From positions 1 through 13,406 of the forward strand of contig DGWD01000027.1 in NCBI GenBank assembly GCA_002395155.1: a DNA stretch of 13,406 nt, in the 5' to 3' direction. The translations under genes were made by a program, and so were the position numbers. Under the pieces are notes generated by a model. It searched no databases, had not been told where the DNA came from, and was given only the letters and a program-made list of their open reading frames with translations. The stretch is from Treponema sp. UBA4267 (GTDB taxonomy: Bacteria; Spirochaetota; Spirochaetia; Treponematales; Treponemataceae). Below are positions 11,571-13,406 of this stretch, in pieces (position 1 is the first letter of the stretch; each line of letters begins with the position of its first letter).

Positions 11571-12977
11571 TTAATCTTTACTATAAGCTACAATTGTACC
11601 TACTGTTTTTTCTGAAAAATTGAAAGAAGATGGCATTAATTCATTTTCTCCAATTATTGCAACAGCATTACCCTTCATTTTTTCAAGGAAATCCGATACA
11701 ACAGCATCCTGTGCTTTTGGATCGAGCAATGAAAGAACATCTCTTGCAAAAATTACATCTACCATTGGAAGGGCATTAGTATTCTTACAATCGTGATATT
11801 CAAACATAATGCTATCTTTTATTTCCTGATTAAAAGTATAATCTCCATTTGCTTTTTTTGTCAAATAAGGACTATACCAATCTGAAGAAATATTTGCAGG
11901 AACAGTAATTAAAGCAGCATTTGATACGCTTAATAAATCAATGTCCTGAGCATATACTCTTACCTTTGCATCTGGATATTTTTTCTTTAATACACAAGCC
12001 AATGAATATGTTTCAATACCTTTACCACAACCAGGATTCCATACAACGATTTGCTTTGCACTGTTTTCTGGAAGTAGTTTTTCTATACTTTCTGCATATT
12101 CTTTTGTCCACCAGTTATTAGAACTAGGAGACCAGAATGGTTTAAGAAATTCTTCAGCATCTTCTTTTCTTTGAAGTTGAACATTTTTATCATTCTTTAA
12201 TTTAGCCCATTCATTATATCTATGTTTTATCCAAGACTCATTTACAGAAGAAACGTTAAATCCTACATAGTTCTTTAAACTTTCAGAAATAAACTTTAAG
12301 TCGATATTTTCTGCAGGTGCAGGAGCAGCTTCTTTTGTAAGTCCCCTTGCTATATCACTAGGAGATTTTTCCATCTGCACATTTGAAGCTTTAATTGCAG
12401 GATTTGCAAAAGTATTTGCTGAAACTGGCTGAGGTCTAACAGCCTGTACGTTTTTCTCACCAGCTTCATAAGTTTCTTTTGAAGAAAAAATTCTAGTTAC
12501 ATCAAGTAAAACATATAATCGATTATTACTTTCTACGACACCATCAATGTATTTAATGTTGATATCGCCGAACAATGGATGAGGAGGCTGGATAGTACTT
12601 TTCTGAACACCAACAACCTTATCAATTTTATCTACAACAAGACCAAAAATCTGATCATCAACATTAAGAATGAGCATATTTTCGAGCTTGTTTTCTTCAC
12701 GAGGAGGAACTTCTATATTGAAAAACAATCTTAAATCGAGGATTGGAATAATTTCACCACGAAGATTGTATACACCAAGAACAAATGGCAATGTATTTGG
12801 AACATAAGTAAAGCGACCTGCTTTAGCAATTTCCTTTACATGCATGATATCAATTGCGTAATCCTTTCCTGACAAAGAAAAGGTTACCATCTTAAAATCG
12901 ATTACCCTTGCATTTTCCTGGTTTTCGTTTTCAATTTTTATTGTCTCTGTTGTTACAGCTTCTTTTACAGCTTCCAT
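11571..12977 (-). CDS. cheW: CheW fused to a degenerate CheR-like domain
   Basis: A 468-residue coupling protein. Residues 27-165 are a complete CheW domain (FKMVTFSLSGKDYAIDI, VLGVYNLRGEIIPILDLR, GLVVDKIDKVVGV, YIDGVVE) that links CheA to chemoreceptors. An Ala/Pro-rich linker (about 166-224) follows. Residues 225-468 resemble CheR, the receptor methyltransferase. An N-terminal helical part (LKFISESLKNYVGF) is followed by VVWNPGCGKGIETYSLAC (311-328), matching the S-adenosylmethionine-binding loop, then VYAQDIDLLSVSNAAL and VDVIFARDVLSLLD. The Asn of the CheR RNV motif is Asp here (ARDV), and the T-x-FFR-type segment before the loop is replaced by SPSSNNWWTKEY. Methyltransferase activity is therefore doubtful and a structural role in the array is likelier. 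Starts 24 bp after cheA with AAGGTG as ribosome site. Confidence 0.92.
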   Translation of the reverse strand: MEAVKEAVTTETIKIENENQENARVIDFKMVTFSLSGKDYAIDIMHVKEIAKAGRFTYVPNTLPFVLGVYNLRGEIIPILDLRLFFNIEVPPREENKLENMLILNVDDQIFGLVVDKIDKVVGVQKSTIQPPHPLFGDINIKYIDGVVESNNRLYVLLDVTRIFSSKETYEAGEKNVQAVRPQPVSANTFANPAIKASNVQMEKSPSDIARGLTKEAAPAPAENIDLKFISESLKNYVGFNVSSVNESWIKHRYNEWAKLKNDKNVQLQRKEDAEEFLKPFWSPSSNNWWTKEYAESIEKLLPENSAKQIVVWNPGCGKGIETYSLACVLKKKYPDAKVRVYAQDIDLLSVSNAALITVPANISSDWYSPYLTKKANGDYTFNQEIKDSIMFEYHDCKNTNALPMVDVIFARDVLSLLDPKAQDAVVSDFLEKMKGNAVAIIGENELMPSSFNFSEKTVGTIVAYSKD

Positions 12978-13001
12978 AAAAACACCTTACCTTAGTTCAC
13001 T

Positions 13002-13406
13002 CTACTGGACGAACTGTTCCTGTTGTTGCGAAAGTAATTCCTGTTTAACGCCTAAATCAAGAAGTTGACTTACATCTATAATTAACGAAACAGAACCATC
13101 ACCAAGAATAGAAGCTCCAGCAATACCTGGTGAATTTGTAAACTGATCTTTAAGAGGTTTAATTACAACATCTTCTTCACCAATCAAAGCATCAACCATT
13201 ACACCAATCTTCTTTTCTTGAGATCCAACAATTACAATATAACACTGATCGCTTTGTTCTGTCTCTCTAATACCAAACAATCTAGACAATCTTAAAATAC
13301 TGATAACTTCATTACGAACATTCATAATTTCATAATTATCAATATGATTAATTTCGCTAGCATTAATACACTGACTTTCAATTACGTTTGCAATTGGAAT
13401 TGAGTA
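13002..13406 (-). CDS. cheA: Chemotaxis histidine kinase CheA (C-terminal part only)
   Basis: The last 134 residues of CheA, entering the window from the right edge; the frame is open to base 13406 and ends at TAG 13002-13004. What is visible is the P5 regulatory domain, CheW-like, which binds CheW and receptors: YSIPIANVIES at the edge, MNVRNEVISILRLSRLFGI, CYIVIVGSQEKKIGVMVDAL, IGEEDVVIKPL, PGIAGASILGDGSVSLIIDV. A short Gln-rich tail (SQQQEQFVQ) closes it. The Met at 13325 is internal, not a start. The kinase, dimerisation and phosphotransfer domains are outside the window. First visible gene of the operon with cheW, cheX and cheY. Confidence 0.94.
   Translation of the reverse strand, partial: YSIPIANVIESQCINASEINHIDNYEIMNVRNEVISILRLSRLFGIRETEQSDQCYIVIVGSQEKKIGVMVDALIGEEDVVIKPLKDQFTNSPGIAGASILGDGSVSLIIDVSQLLDLGVKQELLSQQQEQFVQ

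Noticed and set aside
13002..13325. Independent small CheW-like gene starting at the Met at 13325
   Set aside because: The frame stays open to the window edge and the upstream residues (YSIPIANVIES onward) are the start of a CheA P5 domain, so this is the cheA 3' end.

Overview
The window is AT-rich, densely coded bacterial DNA. It most likely comes from a spirochete of the genus Treponema or a close relative. The strongest clue is the right end, a minus-strand chemotaxis operon in the order cheA - cheW - cheX - cheY. Its CheW carries a C-terminal CheR-like domain, an arrangement known from treponemes. The assignment rests on gene order and protein character, not on a database search.

Layout. 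(1) 1-406: 3' end of a class II fructose-bisphosphate aldolase gene on the plus strand. It is followed by about 240 bp of non-coding DNA packed with palindromes, one of which is a bidirectional terminator. (2) 648-3781: a minus-strand operon, deoD (purine nucleoside phosphorylase) - sugar nucleotidyltransferase - manA - integral membrane protein of unknown function. (3) 3862-5218: a plus-strand pair, a short NfeD-family protein and a QmcA/stomatin-like SPFH protein. (4) 5235-8004: a divergent two-component pair. It consists of a soluble histidine kinase with a LacI/periplasmic-binding-type sensor domain (minus) and a NarL/LuxR-type response regulator (plus). (5) 8031-9614: malQ, 4-alpha-glucanotransferase (minus), convergent with the regulator. 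(6) 9716-10459: an orphan OmpR-like regulator with a degenerate receiver (plus). (7) 10595-13406: the chemotaxis operon (minus), with cheA cut by the window edge.

How the genes fit together. Aldolase, manA, the nucleotidyltransferase, deoD and malQ are sugar and nucleoside metabolism genes. The LacI-like sensor kinase next to malQ suggests cytoplasmic sensing of a sugar or similar small ligand, but no target is proven. In the chemotaxis block, CheA phosphorylates CheY, CheX dephosphorylates it, and the CheW fusion links CheA to receptors.

Two sequence-level patterns stand out. First, at five divergent gene starts a TATAAT/TATACT box lies only 4-7 nt before the ATG and no Shine-Dalgarno is visible, which suggests leaderless transcripts. 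Genes inside operons, and malQ, have Shine-Dalgarno-like sequences. Second, at two convergent junctions the intrinsic terminator lies inside the 3' coding end of the opposing gene.

No tRNA, rRNA, CRISPR array, transposase or phage gene was seen. The only gene-free stretch above 200 bp is 407-647.
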